Shown here one piece after another: positions 1 through 8,654 of a stretch of DNA of 64,000 nt. The first letter of the stretch is position 1. Every line of letters begins with the position of its first letter. The stretch is from Streptococcus suis 10581 (GTDB taxonomy: Bacteria > Bacillota > Bacilli > Lactobacillales > Streptococcaceae). A model generated the notes under the pieces. It was not told where the DNA came from. It ran no database searches and saw only the letters and a list, made by a program, of their open reading frames with translations. The position numbers were made by a program, and so were the translations under genes. The stretch lies in the NCBI GenBank assembly GCA_000440235.1, contig ALKQ01000058.1, positions 1 through 64,000 on the forward strand. Direction: 5' to 3'.

Positions 1-33
1 CACCCACTACAGTTGACAAAGAGCCGAAATTTT

Positions 34-160
34 CTCACTCTGATACTACCCCACCCAAAAGCAAAAAGCCTTGTCTCCAAGGCTTCCAAGGCTTTTCATT
101 ATCCCTTTCGTTCAAAGGTTTCTAGGCTTTTATGAGCAGAGCAACACACTCGACGTGTGT
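34..160 (-). repeat. Second copy of serine recombinase 3' end plus terminator (copy A)
   Basis: Read on the minus strand this stretch encodes the same C-terminal peptide (RRVCCSA..KSLETFERKG) that ends the large serine recombinase at 20811-22619. It is followed by the same kind of AAGCC/GGCTT hairpin and a common downstream segment. Bases 88-160 match 20803-20875 with two mismatches over 73 bases; the rest is looser. Upstream, towards higher coordinates, the match stops abruptly and no recombinase body is present. It is therefore a 3' remnant of a related recombinase gene. The two copies bracket about 20.7 kb. Confidence 0.8.
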
Positions 161-296
161 TGAGAGCTTTCTTCTATACTAATAGACGAAATACTGGCCA
201 AAAATAGTTAGAATAATACTATTGGACTAAACTAATGCTAAAACATCATCTTGTTTGAACAAATAAAATTGGGTAAATTTAGGTAAAATGATTCTC

Positions 297-1051
297 CTAA
301 TTTATCCTTGCAGTGATATGGTACATATCCAACTCTTCCTCACCAATAATTAATCTCATGTTAAGTCTAGTAGGATTTTCATCATTATCCAAAGTTCCTA
401 CAAACATGACTTCAACGGCAGGTTTAAATTGTTCCTTATTATCAATTGAACCTTTAAAAATTTGAGTACGCTCTATATAATTCTTAGTTCTGCCTATAGG
501 AATCGCCCCCAACATCTTACCGGTGCTGCTCGTTTTATAATCATTCTAGGTAAATATTCTGGTGCAAATTGATCGTTCGCTATTCGTAAGCCTCCATTGT
601 CTTTAAAAGACTGGTACAAATGTTCAAATACCGCGCTTCTTCCTCTTTTAAACTTACACCTAAAACCTATTAAATCCTCCACAGCACTAGCAATTTCATC
701 AATATTCTCTTCTAAATACTCCAGTACACCTTGATTTTCGGGTATATTTTGTCTAACCTCATAAATTCTTTGCCAATTATTATTGTTTCCCTCATAATTT
801 ATGCAGTTGTGTTTTGCTGCCTCGTTAAAATTCAAACCCCTGACTTTACTTTTTGTATGTGCGGCATATAATCTTCCTCTTCTATTCTGTGTCAAGTTAT
901 TATTTCCACCAATAATTTGAACAGAAGAACCACAACTTGGGCATAATGCATATTTTTTTCCAGCTTGGAAATAGGGAAAGCTTTTATTTGTTTTATCTTC
1001 AAAATTTTCAACATCAAATGGAATACCTTCATTTAACTTTACATGCTTCAT
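297..1051 (-). pseudogene. Zinc-ribbon hypothetical protein, broken by a frameshift
   Basis: Two reading frames join into one protein of about 250 residues. The first part (ATG at 1051, with AGGAGG upstream) runs 185 codons to a stop at 494. The second continues in another frame from about 525 to 297. At the end of part one an A-run (ATA AAA CGA) lacks one base; adding one A would give MIIKTSSTGKMLGAIPIG and carry on into the second frame without a stop. The N-terminal third has a CPSC pair inside ALCPSCGSS and a later HNC, suggesting a small zinc site. I do not recognise the family. A sequencing indel in the homopolymer cannot be excluded. Confidence 0.6.
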
Positions 1052-1149
1052 AATTTATCCTCCTCAATTATTATGTCTTTACTGTTGAAATCGTTTCAGT
1101 CTATGGCTATAAAAAGAAATAATGCTCTAAATTATACTATTGGACTTAA

Positions 1150-1821
1150 CTAACTTAAGTTGAAATACAACTTTTCTAGCTTTTGACTGTATAACTCTCT
1201 CATTTGGTTTAAATCTTTTTCTCTGTTTTCTACTTCAAACACCCTATATTGCATTCGCTCCTCAGGTATGAACTCAGTTAAGATAGAATTATAAATCGAA
1301 AATTTATCATCAATTTCAATTTTTACTGTATTAATTAATGAGAACTCAACGCTATTATTTCTTACACTTTCTAATACTACAATAATTGATTTCAATAGTA
1401 AACAACTGCAAACTCCCTTTCCTCTGTACTCAGGTATTACACCGATACTACTATATCTGAAATTATAATCCGCAGTCTTAGTGACACTAGACCAAACTCC
1501 TATATTACGAAAACCAAAACATTCCGATAGAACTTCTCCTTCAAATATCAACTCCAGCTCTAGAGCACCCTCCACTTCTAGAAGTGACTCAAATGTCCGA
1601 TTCTCCCAATTTTCATAGTATGTTTTAAAACATAGTCCCTTTTCTTGTACTAAGATATCATTAAACTTTGGATCGTAGTCCATAATATTAGAATCATCGC
1701 CATTTTGATACACTAAAAAATTAAGAATAGTATCATCACCTTTATCTAGTGCTCTTATATTTGAAGACTTTCTATTTAAAATTCTCTTTAATCTATCTGA
1801 CAAGTCACTAATCCATAACAT
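1150..1821 (-). CDS. GNAT family N-acetyltransferase
   Basis: Predicted protein of 223 residues. The acetyl-CoA binding motif is visible in the middle: after the strand YSSIGVIPEYRGKGVCSCLL comes a helix, which is the R-G-x-G/A signature of motif A in the GNAT fold. The ATG at 1821 is preferred because AGGAG lies 8 bases upstream; an upstream in-frame TTG at 1839 has no comparable site. The acceptor substrate cannot be told from the sequence. The gene stands alone between the recombinase remnant and the broken zinc-ribbon gene and has its own short leader. The fold assignment is fairly secure, the biological role is not. Confidence 0.65.
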   Translation of the reverse strand: MLWISDLSDRLKRILNRKSSNIRALDKGDDTILNFLVYQNGDDSNIMDYDPKFNDILVQEKGLCFKTYYENWENRTFESLLEVEGALELELIFEGEVLSECFGFRNIGVWSSVTKTADYNFRYSSIGVIPEYRGKGVCSCLLLKSIIVVLESVRNNSVEFSLINTVKIEIDDKFSIYNSILTEFIPEERMQYRVFEVENREKDLNQMRELYSQKLEKLYFNLS

Positions 1822-1893
1822 ATTGGTAACTCCTAACAAAACAGTAATTTTCTCTATCTATTATACCACTTCTAAGTCCACTAAACACTAAAA

Positions 1894-1920
1894 AGCAGCA
1901 ACCTGATGAGGGTTGCTGCT
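1894..1920 (-). terminator. Intrinsic terminator after the recombinase remnant
   Basis: The arms AGCAGCAACC and GGTTGCTGCT form a 10-bp stem with a 7-base loop. On the minus strand it is followed by a T-run, directly after the stop of the decayed recombinase reading frame at 1922. Confidence 0.8.
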
Positions 1921-1921
1921 C

Positions 1922-3192
1922 TTATAATGTTACCTCAGTTCCTTCTAGGAAGCGAACCGTGATTTCACCATCAAGCCCTATCCTGATATGGTCTAGCACT
2001 CGGCACATATCTGAAGGGTTAAAGTCTACCTGCCTAAGAAGCTCATTCAATGCCATGCTGTAGTGCTTATCAAGCAGGCGATTCTCTGTTAAGATTTTCT
2101 CCCACTTGCCATCAAGCAAATCAATGTTCTCGCTCAGTAGCACTAATGCCTTTAGGAAAATCTGCTCAAGTGTCACCTCATCCAAATGCCTACTGAAACA
2201 CCCTTCCACCCCCTTAATGCGATAACGGTTGTTACATTGCCAAACCTTGCGTTTCCCTCGGCTGGTAGCCCAATTCTTCCGTCCAAAGGCTGACCCACAG
2301 GATCCGCAGAACACCTTGGTGGTAAATGGGTTGTCCTCACTCTGCATGATATAGGACTTGAGCCGGTGTTCCTCTCGGTAGGTTTTGCGTCTAGCCATTT
2401 CCAGTTGAACAGTCTCCCAAGTCACCTCATCAATAATAGCTTCATGACTATTTTCTACATAGTATTGGTTGACTTGACCATCATTTTGAACTCATTTCTT
2501 AGTCAGAAAATCAACGGTAAAAGTCTTTTGTAATAAGGCATCACCTTTGTACTTTTCATTTTGAAGCATTTTCTGTATAGCACTAGGATACCAATTTGCC
2601 TTTCCTGTCCAACCAGGTATTTCATTGTCATTCAAATACTTAGCTATGGACTCGGGACTATACCCCTCTGAGAATTTCTCATAAATGAATTTTACTGTTT
2701 CTGCTTGCCCTGGGTTAATGATAAGCCTACCATTCTGACGCTTGTATTTGTAATAGAGCTTGCCACTCTCGTCTCGATGAACAGACATCTTATCTGGTAA
2801 AAGTGGGTAAAGACTGATAATTTGTCCACTCCTATCTCGGATAATCTGGACATAGGCATTGCCCCATATCAATAGATGGGTCATCAAGGTTTCTCTAAAG
2901 ATAAAGGATGACATCTCAGGGTTAGGTTCATCATGCAAGAGAAAATAAAGGGGATGTTCCACCTTTTTCTCCTTACCAGTTGCCGTTCTCTCATAAACAT
3001 GAATGGGTAGTGAAGCAACTGCTTCAGCTAAGATACGGACACAAGCATAGACAGCTGTCGTCTGCATAGCTTTAAACTCATCCACAATCTCCCCACTGGT
3101 CGTTCGTCCGGACAGATATGAGAAGTCCTGACCTTCATAACTATTTCGTGGTTTATCTCTAGCACGCTTACATCCCAATCTAGTAGTCCCAT
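1922..3192 (-). pseudogene. Chimera: phage portal N-terminus fused to serine recombinase C-terminal half, with frameshift and stop
   Basis: Residues from about 10 to 146 (DNA about 3165-2740) are a phage portal protein of the HK97/SPP1 type: SGEIVDEFKAMQTTAVYACV, then VASLPIHVYER and WGNAYVQIIRD. Around 2740 the frame passes without a break into a serine recombinase: NPGQAETVKFIYEKFSEGYS, then NEKYKGDALLQKTFTVDFLT. A TGA at 2492-2494 interrupts it. The same frame then continues (NQYYVENSHEAII..) through a zinc ribbon (CGSCGSAFGRK..WQCNN..C) to 1922. The original portal start is probably the ATG at 3192, with GGAGG upstream and peptide MGLLDW, followed by a frameshift of about two bases near 3175. 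The catalytic resolvase domain is absent, so neither half can work. Confidence 0.85.
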
Positions 3193-3332
3193 ACTTCCTC
3201 CTTTTGAGTACGAAAAAAGCACCTCGATTGAAGTGCTTATCGTTTGTTCTTAGATGTTTTTCATTTCTCCTTCTTCAAGAAGATACCATGTTCTATCACT
3301 TTCTTGAAGTTATATCCTCAATAAGAAAAGTT

Positions 3333-3704
3333 TTAATGATTCCGAATGTATTCTAAAATTGCATCATAATCTAATTCTGATGAAGCTACTCCAAGTCCTA
3401 GCTTCACTACTTCATCATCAGTCTGATTTAATACAATACCATTTAATTCTAGGAAAATAATCATGACAAAAACTCCAATTCGCTTGTTCCCATCAAGGAA
3501 GGCATGATTATTAACTAGCGAATAACAAAGTCTAGCAGCCTTTTCTTCAATACTTGGATACTTCTCAACACCAAAATAAGTACTAAAAGCTGAAGATAGT
3601 GAAGATTCTATTAAACCAACATCCCTAACACCATATAAACCCCCAGTAGCTTGAATTTACCTAGTGTGTAATTCAATAACCTGTTCAACAGTTAATACTT
3701 TCAT
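3333..3704 (-). pseudogene. doc: Doc toxin (Fic/Doc fold), inactivated by an early stop
   Basis: Read from the ATG at 3704, this frame gives 123 codons of a Doc-type protein with the Fic motif HAFLDGNKRIG near codon 70 and an ending of YDAILEYIRNH. Codon 16 is TAA (3657-3659), so the peptide stops after LHTR. Doc proteins modify elongation factor Tu by phosphorylation. The loss of the toxin leaves the adjacent antitoxin without a partner. The reading frame is otherwise open, so the mutation is probably recent. A restart at an internal codon would lack the N-terminal helix. Confidence 0.85.
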
Positions 3705-3958
3705 TTTGCCAATTCCTTAAATGCATCAAGATGGCGTGATAAAACCGAAGTCGCAACTTCATCCAAAGTTGATTGTTCAACAACCGTAGGGGTTGCCTGT
3801 TCCTCTTTAATTAGACTCTGATAGTCCACTAATACATACTTTGGTGTGTTATTTTTCAATATTACTGCAGTACCATTCGTATCGACCATACGAGCTACCT
3901 TAGAAAAGTTTTGATTTGCTTCAGAAATAGAGACTAAGTTTTCAATATTGATTTGCAT
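3701..3958 (-). CDS. phd: Phd/YefM family antitoxin
   Basis: An 85-residue protein with a typical Phd N-terminal fold: ISEANQNFSKVARMVDTNGT, then AVILKNNTPKYVLVDYQSLI. Proteins of this family bind the operator of their own operon and neutralise Doc through a disordered C-terminal helix, seen here as the segment after residue 55. AGGAGG precedes the ATG at 3958. The stop overlaps the start of the broken doc gene by 4 bases, the usual coupling of a phd-doc operon. It sits between the terminase and the portal remnant, where phage morphogenesis genes would normally continue, so the pair was probably inserted or retained after the phage decayed. Confidence 0.85.
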   Translation of the reverse strand: MQINIENLVSISEANQNFSKVARMVDTNGTAVILKNNTPKYVLVDYQSLIKEEQATPTVVEQSTLDEVATSVLSRHLDAFKELAK

Positions 3959-4028
3959 GGTAATATCCTCCTTTTCTCTATTCTACCACTTTTTAGGATA
4001 TATTCAACCTATTTAGGCTATTTTCATC

Positions 4029-5621
4029 CTAAAAACTTAAAATACCACGTTCATCATAAACACTTCCCTCGTCGATTTGATGGCGAATACAACGGTCCAG
4101 TCCCATTATGAGTGCTACAATTCCGTCAATTTTCTCGACTGACTTTTCCTTATCAGGCTTGATATTGCCAGCAGGGTCTTGTCTCATGACTACGTTTTGT
4201 CCCATCCATTTCAGAACTGGATGGCCACCATGTTGAATCTTACCTTCCATCATCAGTTTGTAGAGTTCCTTAGACGGTGGGCTCATGTCTTTATAACCTT
4301 GACCGAAAGGCACCATGGTCAAACCAATCCCTTCTAGATTCTGAACCATCTGTGTCGCATTCCAACGGTCATAGGCTATCTCCTTGATATGATAAATTTC
4401 GGATAATTCTTCAATAAATTTTTCGATAAAACCATAGTGAACGACATTACCCTCTGTAGTTTTGATGTAGCCCTGACGCTCCCAAACATCATATAGAACA
4501 TGGTCACGTCGACATCTCAGTTCCAGTGTATCCTCAGGTAGCCAGAAAAATGGCAGAACGATATAATTCTCCTCTTCAAATCTAGGAGGAAATACCAAGA
4601 CAAAAGCTGTTATATCGGACGTACTAGACAGGTCTAGCCCTGCATAGCAACTACGACCCTTGAGGCTTTCATATTGAATAGGATCATTTCCCTTGGCATA
4701 AACATGTTCTGGAATCCAAGCAACACTTGAACTTGTCCACATATTTAGACGGAGCTGCTTAAAGACATTCTCTTCTGCTGGGTTATCAAGTGCCTGTTGG
4801 TAGGCTTCTCTTACACGATCAATCCCAATTGTATGCCCTAGTGAAGGGTTGGCTCTTCTCCAGTTTGCTTCATCATTCCAATCATCTTCATCGGATAATC
4901 CATAAACCACCGGATAGAAAGACGTGTCCTTCTTTCTACCATTCAGAATATCCAATGCTTTGGTATGCAAATCGTAACAGATAGAGTTCCTATCCGTTCC
5001 AGCTGTCGTGATAATAAAAAAGAGGGGTTGTTCCCTTGCATCTCCTGACCCTTTGGTCAATACATCATACAAATGACGATTTGGCTGAGCATGGATTTCA
5101 TCAAAGACCAAGCCAGATACGTTTAGTCCATGCTTTGTCCCAGTCTCTGCAGAAAGAACTTGGTAAAACCCAGCGTTAGAATAATTTACAATACGCTTGG
5201 TAGCACCCATTATCTTAGAACGCTTTTCCAAGGGGCGACTCATCTGCACCATCTGCTTGGCCACATCAAATACGATTGACGCTTGGTTTCGGTCACAAGC
5301 GGCACCATAAACTTCCGCACTAGCTTCATTATCCGCATATAATAGATAAAGAGCGATAGCCGCTGCTAGCTCAGACTTACCATTCTTCTTTGGAATTTCT
5401 ATGTAGGCTGTTAGGAATTGGCGATTGCCATCTTCCTTGACAATTCCAAATAGATCACGGACAATCTGTTCCTGCCACGGCAACAAATCAAATCGCTTTC
5501 CTGCCCACTTGCCTTTGGTATGGGAGAGGTTATTGATAAATGTTACTGCCCTATCAGCCTTTACCTTATCATAGTGTGAGGTTGGAAGCATGAATGGACT
5601 TGGTTCATAATGATAGCTCAT
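4029..5621 (-). CDS. terL: Phage terminase large subunit
   Basis: An intact 530-residue terminase of the Terminase_1 type, which cuts concatemeric phage DNA and pumps it into the prohead. The N-terminal ATPase shows a Walker A variant IPKKNGKSELAA near residue 75 and Walker B LVFDEIHAQ near 165, followed by IITTAGTD. The C-terminal nuclease half begins at YAGLDLSSTSDITAFVLVFP near residue 330 and shows AYDRWNA and a late DGIVALIMGLDR. The ATG at 5621 overlaps the stop of the small subunit by 4 bases and has GGAGG upstream. The gene is complete, although the portal that should follow is destroyed, so it has no prohead genes to serve locally. Confidence 0.93.
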   Translation of the reverse strand: MSYHYEPSPFMLPTSHYDKVKADRAVTFINNLSHTKGKWAGKRFDLLPWQEQIVRDLFGIVKEDGNRQFLTAYIEIPKKNGKSELAAAIALYLLYADNEASAEVYGAACDRNQASIVFDVAKQMVQMSRPLEKRSKIMGATKRIVNYSNAGFYQVLSAETGTKHGLNVSGLVFDEIHAQPNRHLYDVLTKGSGDAREQPLFFIITTAGTDRNSICYDLHTKALDILNGRKKDTSFYPVVYGLSDEDDWNDEANWRRANPSLGHTIGIDRVREAYQQALDNPAEENVFKQLRLNMWTSSSVAWIPEHVYAKGNDPIQYESLKGRSCYAGLDLSSTSDITAFVLVFPPRFEEENYIVLPFFWLPEDTLELRCRRDHVLYDVWERQGYIKTTEGNVVHYGFIEKFIEELSEIYHIKEIAYDRWNATQMVQNLEGIGLTMVPFGQGYKDMSPPSKELYKLMMEGKIQHGGHPVLKWMGQNVVMRQDPAGNIKPDKEKSVEKIDGIVALIMGLDRCIRHQIDEGSVYDERGILSF

Positions 5622-6091
5622 AAAGTTCCTCCTAACAAATCTTCCATTTCATCACCAGTACCAACTTCCGAATCCATCGTCGCTAAACGGTTACGTGCTG
5701 ATGGTGTTAAACCAAATTGTTCACAGAATTTAAGCATGATTTTGAGGTTGGTCTGGCTGATAGAGACTTGAGGGACTTGTTGGAGATAGCCATTAGGAGT
5801 TTTGATAATGGAGCCATGCTTGGAAAGGAACTCTTCTGCCTCTTTCCAGCGAGCGTAAGCTTGACAATAACCTGCAAATGCAGTCATGTCCATTTCGGTT
5901 AAAATTCCCATTTGTTCGAGAATTTTTCCCATCCGTTTCCACTCCTTCTTTGCATCATCTTCTAGCCACTGTGGGCAACGTGGGGCTTTTTGTTTAGGTT
6001 TGACTTCATTCGTAGGAAGTGGTCGCTTACCAGGATTTCCCTCAAGTATTTTCATATTCGTTGGCTTTGGTTTTCGCCCCCTGATTGCCAC
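5618..6091 (-). CDS. terS: Phage terminase small subunit, P27 family
   Basis: A protein of about 157 residues. The start RGRKPKPTN and the motif LEGNPGKRPLPTNEVKPKQK are typical of P27-type small terminases, followed by a helical region (WKRMGKILEQMGILTEMDMT, then YARWKEAEEFLSKHG) that recognises the packaging site. I chose the GTG at 6091, with AGGAGGTGAGA just upstream; the longer frame to 6190 adds a hydrophobic stretch unlike the family and lacks a ribosome site. It is translationally coupled to terL by a 4-base overlap. Confidence 0.85.
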   Translation of the reverse strand: MAIRGRKPKPTNMKILEGNPGKRPLPTNEVKPKQKAPRCPQWLEDDAKKEWKRMGKILEQMGILTEMDMTAFAGYCQAYARWKEAEEFLSKHGSIIKTPNGYLQQVPQVSISQTNLKIMLKFCEQFGLTPSARNRLATMDSEVGTGDEMEDLLGGTL

Positions 6092-6140
6092 AATCTCACC
6101 TCCTTTAGAGTAAAAAAAAGAACTCAATTCAAGTTCCTTC

Positions 6141-6371
6141 CTAAAGTTCATTAAAGTTATCAAGAACAGCCTGACAAACTGTTCTATCAATGTCGTCCAT
6201 GTTATCTATTTCGTTTCCATATCTATATCGGTAGATATATTCACCATCACGTTTTATTGTCAGAATTCTAATCCAAGCACCGTCTATATTTCTCGGGTCT
6301 GTGGTATCTTCACGGAGAAATTCACAAACGTAATGCCTATCACCAACCGTTCGAGTCATTATTTCCCACAT
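6141..6371 (-). CDS. Small phage protein, unknown function
   Basis: A 76-residue protein starting MWEIMTRTVGDRHYVCEF. It is rich in charged and aromatic residues (YIYRYRYGNEIDN), with no membrane segment or motif that I recognise. It lies one base after the DUF4314-like gene and before the small terminase, in the same direction and spacing as the other early-late junction genes of this prophage remnant. An alternative start is the ATG at 6359. Expression is likely only as part of the phage operon. Confidence 0.55.
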   Translation of the reverse strand: MWEIMTRTVGDRHYVCEFLREDTTDPRNIDGAWIRILTIKRDGEYIYRYRYGNEIDNMDDIDRTVCQAVLDNFNEL

Positions 6372-6372
6372 C

Positions 6373-6585
6373 TTACTTTACCTTTTCCACGATATCTATT
6401 CCATACAAAACATTCAGACAACTGCCGTTTTCCCACTTAACTAAGAGTGAACCAATGTCATCCACTCCAATTACCGTTCCAAGAGTTCCTTTGGGAACTG
6501 GATGGGGGTCATCCATTTTAACTAATCTAACCTTAGTCCCAACAGGGTAGATTGTCTTTAGGTAGTTGAATATTTTTGCATCCAT
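6373..6585 (-). CDS. DUF4314-like phage protein
   Basis: A protein of 70 residues starting MDAKIFNYLKTIYPVGTKVR. The core (VGTKVRLVKMDDP, PKGTLGTVIGVDDIGSLLV, KWENGSCLNVLYGID) is a small beta-barrel pattern that I associate with DUF4314 proteins of Firmicutes phages. The ATG at 6585 follows the stop of the upstream gene by one base and has GGAGAAT close upstream. A longer frame to 6822 only overlaps that upstream gene in another phase and is rejected. No biochemical function is known to me. Confidence 0.6.
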   Translation of the reverse strand: MDAKIFNYLKTIYPVGTKVRLVKMDDPHPVPKGTLGTVIGVDDIGSLLVKWENGSCLNVLYGIDIVEKVK

Positions 6586-6586
6586 G

Positions 6587-6835
6587 TTATTCTCCAATCT
6601 TATCAAATGCCCACTTAACTGCATGTCCAAAGTCTTCGAATCTTCCTGCTTCTTGGTAAATTCGGTCAAATCTGCGTTCGAAGTTTTCAAACTCTTCAAG
6701 ACTATCAGCCGTTTCGTAAATCTCAACTTCTGTTCCTTTATATCCATTCGATGCAACGATGACCCAATCTTTGTAAGGAATGATGCTTGCGGTTTTTGGG
6801 TAGATTTCATAGAGCTTTTCAAGTGTTGTTGTCAT
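6587..6835 (-). CDS. Small phage protein, unknown function
   Basis: An 82-residue protein from the ATG at 6835, which has GAGGAG 9 bases upstream; the longer frame to 6868 is less likely. The sequence MTTTLEKLYEIYPKTASIIP.. is followed by an acidic helical second half (ETADSLEEFENFERRFDRIY). No cysteine pairs, signal peptide or membrane segments are seen. It sits between the methylase and the DUF4314-like gene in the same transcription unit, suggesting a phage accessory role. Confidence 0.55.
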   Translation of the reverse strand: MTTTLEKLYEIYPKTASIIPYKDWVIVASNGYKGTEVEIYETADSLEEFENFERRFDRIYQEAGRFEDFGHAVKWAFDKIGE

Positions 6836-6931
6836 GGTTTTGTTCTCCTCTACTTTTGTTGTGTACATATTAACTCTAAAGGAGATTTATATCCAGTCAT
6901 TTATGGAATATTTTGAAGATATATTTGATAA

Positions 6932-8185
6932 TTATTCGTTTGCTAATATGGAAGTCGCTTCATCAAAGGTCAAAGTCTGGCCATCACGCAATACCGTCAC
7001 GTTGTCATTTCCTGTTGACTCTATATAACGTTTGACAATGACATCCACAAACTTCTCATCCAACTCAATGCCGTAACAAACCCTTCCAGTTTGGTCTGCG
7101 GCAATTAGGGTCGAACCAGAACCAAGGAATGGATCTAGGACAAGCGTTCCTCGCATCGATGAATTTTGAATAGGATAGGCCATCAGAGGAATTGGTTTCA
7201 TCGTTGGGTGGTCTTTACTGGATTTAGGGCGGTCATATTCCCAAATGGTCGTCTGTTTACGGTCACTAAACCATTGATGTTTTCCCTTTTGTTTCCAGCC
7301 AAAGAGACATGGTTCATGTTGCCACTGGTATGGACTACGTCCAAGCACTAATGAGTTCTTCTTCCAAATGCAACATCCACTGAGATAAAAACCAGCATCC
7401 TTAAATGCCTTACGGAAGTTCAATCCTTCTGTATCCGCATGAAATACATAGATAGAGGCATCAGATTCTATATGTTTTTCTACCTGAGTGAACATGTCAA
7501 AAAGAAACTGGTAAAATTCACTATCTGGCATATTATCATTGAGAATCTTTCCAGCTGTTTCTTCTACATCAACATTATAGGAAGGGTCTGTCACAACCAA
7601 ATTTGCCTTTTTATCACCTAACAGTTTGTCATATATTTCGGCTTTCGTAGAGTCTCCACAAATCACTCGATGCTTACCAAGTTGCCAAATGTCTCCTTGT
7701 TTTGAAAAGGTGGTTTTCTTCAATTCCTCTTCAACATCAAAGTCATCATCTGATAGGTCTTTATCATGGACATTTGATAGGATGTCATCAATTTCTGGTG
7801 GTTCAAAACCAGTCAGGTCGAGATTGAAATCCGATTCCTGTAAATCCAAAAGCAAGTCCGCCAAAAGCTGGTCATCCCATTGTCCGGTGATTTTGTTAAG
7901 GGCGATGTTTAATGCCTTTTCATCTTCCTTTGATAAATCGACAATGACACATTTGGCGGTTTCATAGTCTAAGTCCTTCAATACAGTCAATCGTTGATGA
8001 CCACCAATTACCGTAAGGTCTTTATTGACAATGATGGGGTCAACATAGCCAAACTTGAGTAGGCTTTGCTTAATCTTTTCATACTCCTTGTCACCCTTTT
8101 TGAGTTTTTTTCGAGGATTGTAAGAGGCTGGGTGTAGTTCAGACAATCGAATTTCTCTAATTTCCATTGTTGGTTGACTTGTCAT
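6932..8185 (-). CDS. Phage ParB-domain DNA methyltransferase
   Basis: A 417-residue fusion. The N-terminal 120 residues are a ParB/sulfiredoxin-like domain (RLSELHPASYNPRKKLKKGD, then VIGGHQRLTVLKDL). The C-terminal part is an amino-methyltransferase of the beta class: the catalytic motif IV TDPSYN comes first, and the S-adenosylmethionine motif DPFLGSGSTLIAA comes near the end. Such enzymes methylate adenine or cytosine amino groups and protect phage DNA from restriction. The usual motif IV is DPPY; here the second proline is serine (codon TCC), which may weaken or alter activity. The ATG at 8185 has AAAGGAGAAACC in front. Its start overlaps the end of the upstream zinc-finger gene. Confidence 0.85.
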   Translation of the reverse strand: MTSQPTMEIREIRLSELHPASYNPRKKLKKGDKEYEKIKQSLLKFGYVDPIIVNKDLTVIGGHQRLTVLKDLDYETAKCVIVDLSKEDEKALNIALNKITGQWDDQLLADLLLDLQESDFNLDLTGFEPPEIDDILSNVHDKDLSDDDFDVEEELKKTTFSKQGDIWQLGKHRVICGDSTKAEIYDKLLGDKKANLVVTDPSYNVDVEETAGKILNDNMPDSEFYQFLFDMFTQVEKHIESDASIYVFHADTEGLNFRKAFKDAGFYLSGCCIWKKNSLVLGRSPYQWQHEPCLFGWKQKGKHQWFSDRKQTTIWEYDRPKSSKDHPTMKPIPLMAYPIQNSSMRGTLVLDPFLGSGSTLIAADQTGRVCYGIELDEKFVDVIVKRYIESTGNDNVTVLRDGQTLTFDEATSILANE

Positions 8186-8618
8186 TGGTTTCTCCTTTAT
8201 AAAAGCGTGATTGAATGTAACACGAATGGCTACAAAATTTTCTATTTGGATTAGCATAAGATAAAAATGACCTACCACATTGTTGGCAGGTCAAATCTTC
8301 ATATGCAGTTTTTGATTTGTCGTGTTCGTCAGAATGAGTCGCCCACCAAACTTTACGACATTTATCCGAACAGAACTTCTTTGGTCTACCTATTTTGTGA
8401 GTTTTCAGTGCTTGATAACACTGGGGGCAACGGAGTCCGTCATTCTGGTCGGCTTTTGCCATCTGCTTTGTCGCTACTCCATAACCAAGCAAAGCTGGAT
8501 TTCGTTTACAGTATTTTTTGACAGAATCTCTAGACAGTCCTGTAGCCTTACCGATTAAGCCATAGCCAAGACCTTCTGCTCGCATTTTCCAGATTTGTTT
8601 GCGTTGACTTTCGTCCAT
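8157..8618 (-). CDS. Phage HTH and zinc-ribbon protein
   Basis: A 153-residue protein from the ATG at 8618 (GGAAAGG upstream). The N-terminal segment ESQRKQIWKMRAEGLGYGLI, followed by KATGLSRDSVKKYCKRNP, is a resolvase-like helix-turn-helix. Two Cys4 zinc sites follow: CPQC with CSDKC, and CQQC with CSHSC. Related phage proteins are often labelled sigma-70-like, although nothing here shows polymerase binding. DNA binding is the safe inference. It overlaps the methylase start by 29 bases, so the two are translationally coupled. Confidence 0.7.
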   Translation of the reverse strand: MDESQRKQIWKMRAEGLGYGLIGKATGLSRDSVKKYCKRNPALLGYGVATKQMAKADQNDGLRCPQCYQALKTHKIGRPKKFCSDKCRKVWWATHSDEHDKSKTAYEDLTCQQCGRSFLSYANPNRKFCSHSCYIQSRFYKGETNDKSTNNGN

Positions 8619-8654
8619 TTGTTTTCCTTTCCAGCAAAAAAGGACTAATAACAA

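Noticed and set aside
3028..3222. 64-codon frame starting near the portal ATG as a gene of its own
   Set aside because: Only its first few codons (MGLLDW) are portal-like; it is the pre-frameshift phase of the portal remnant.
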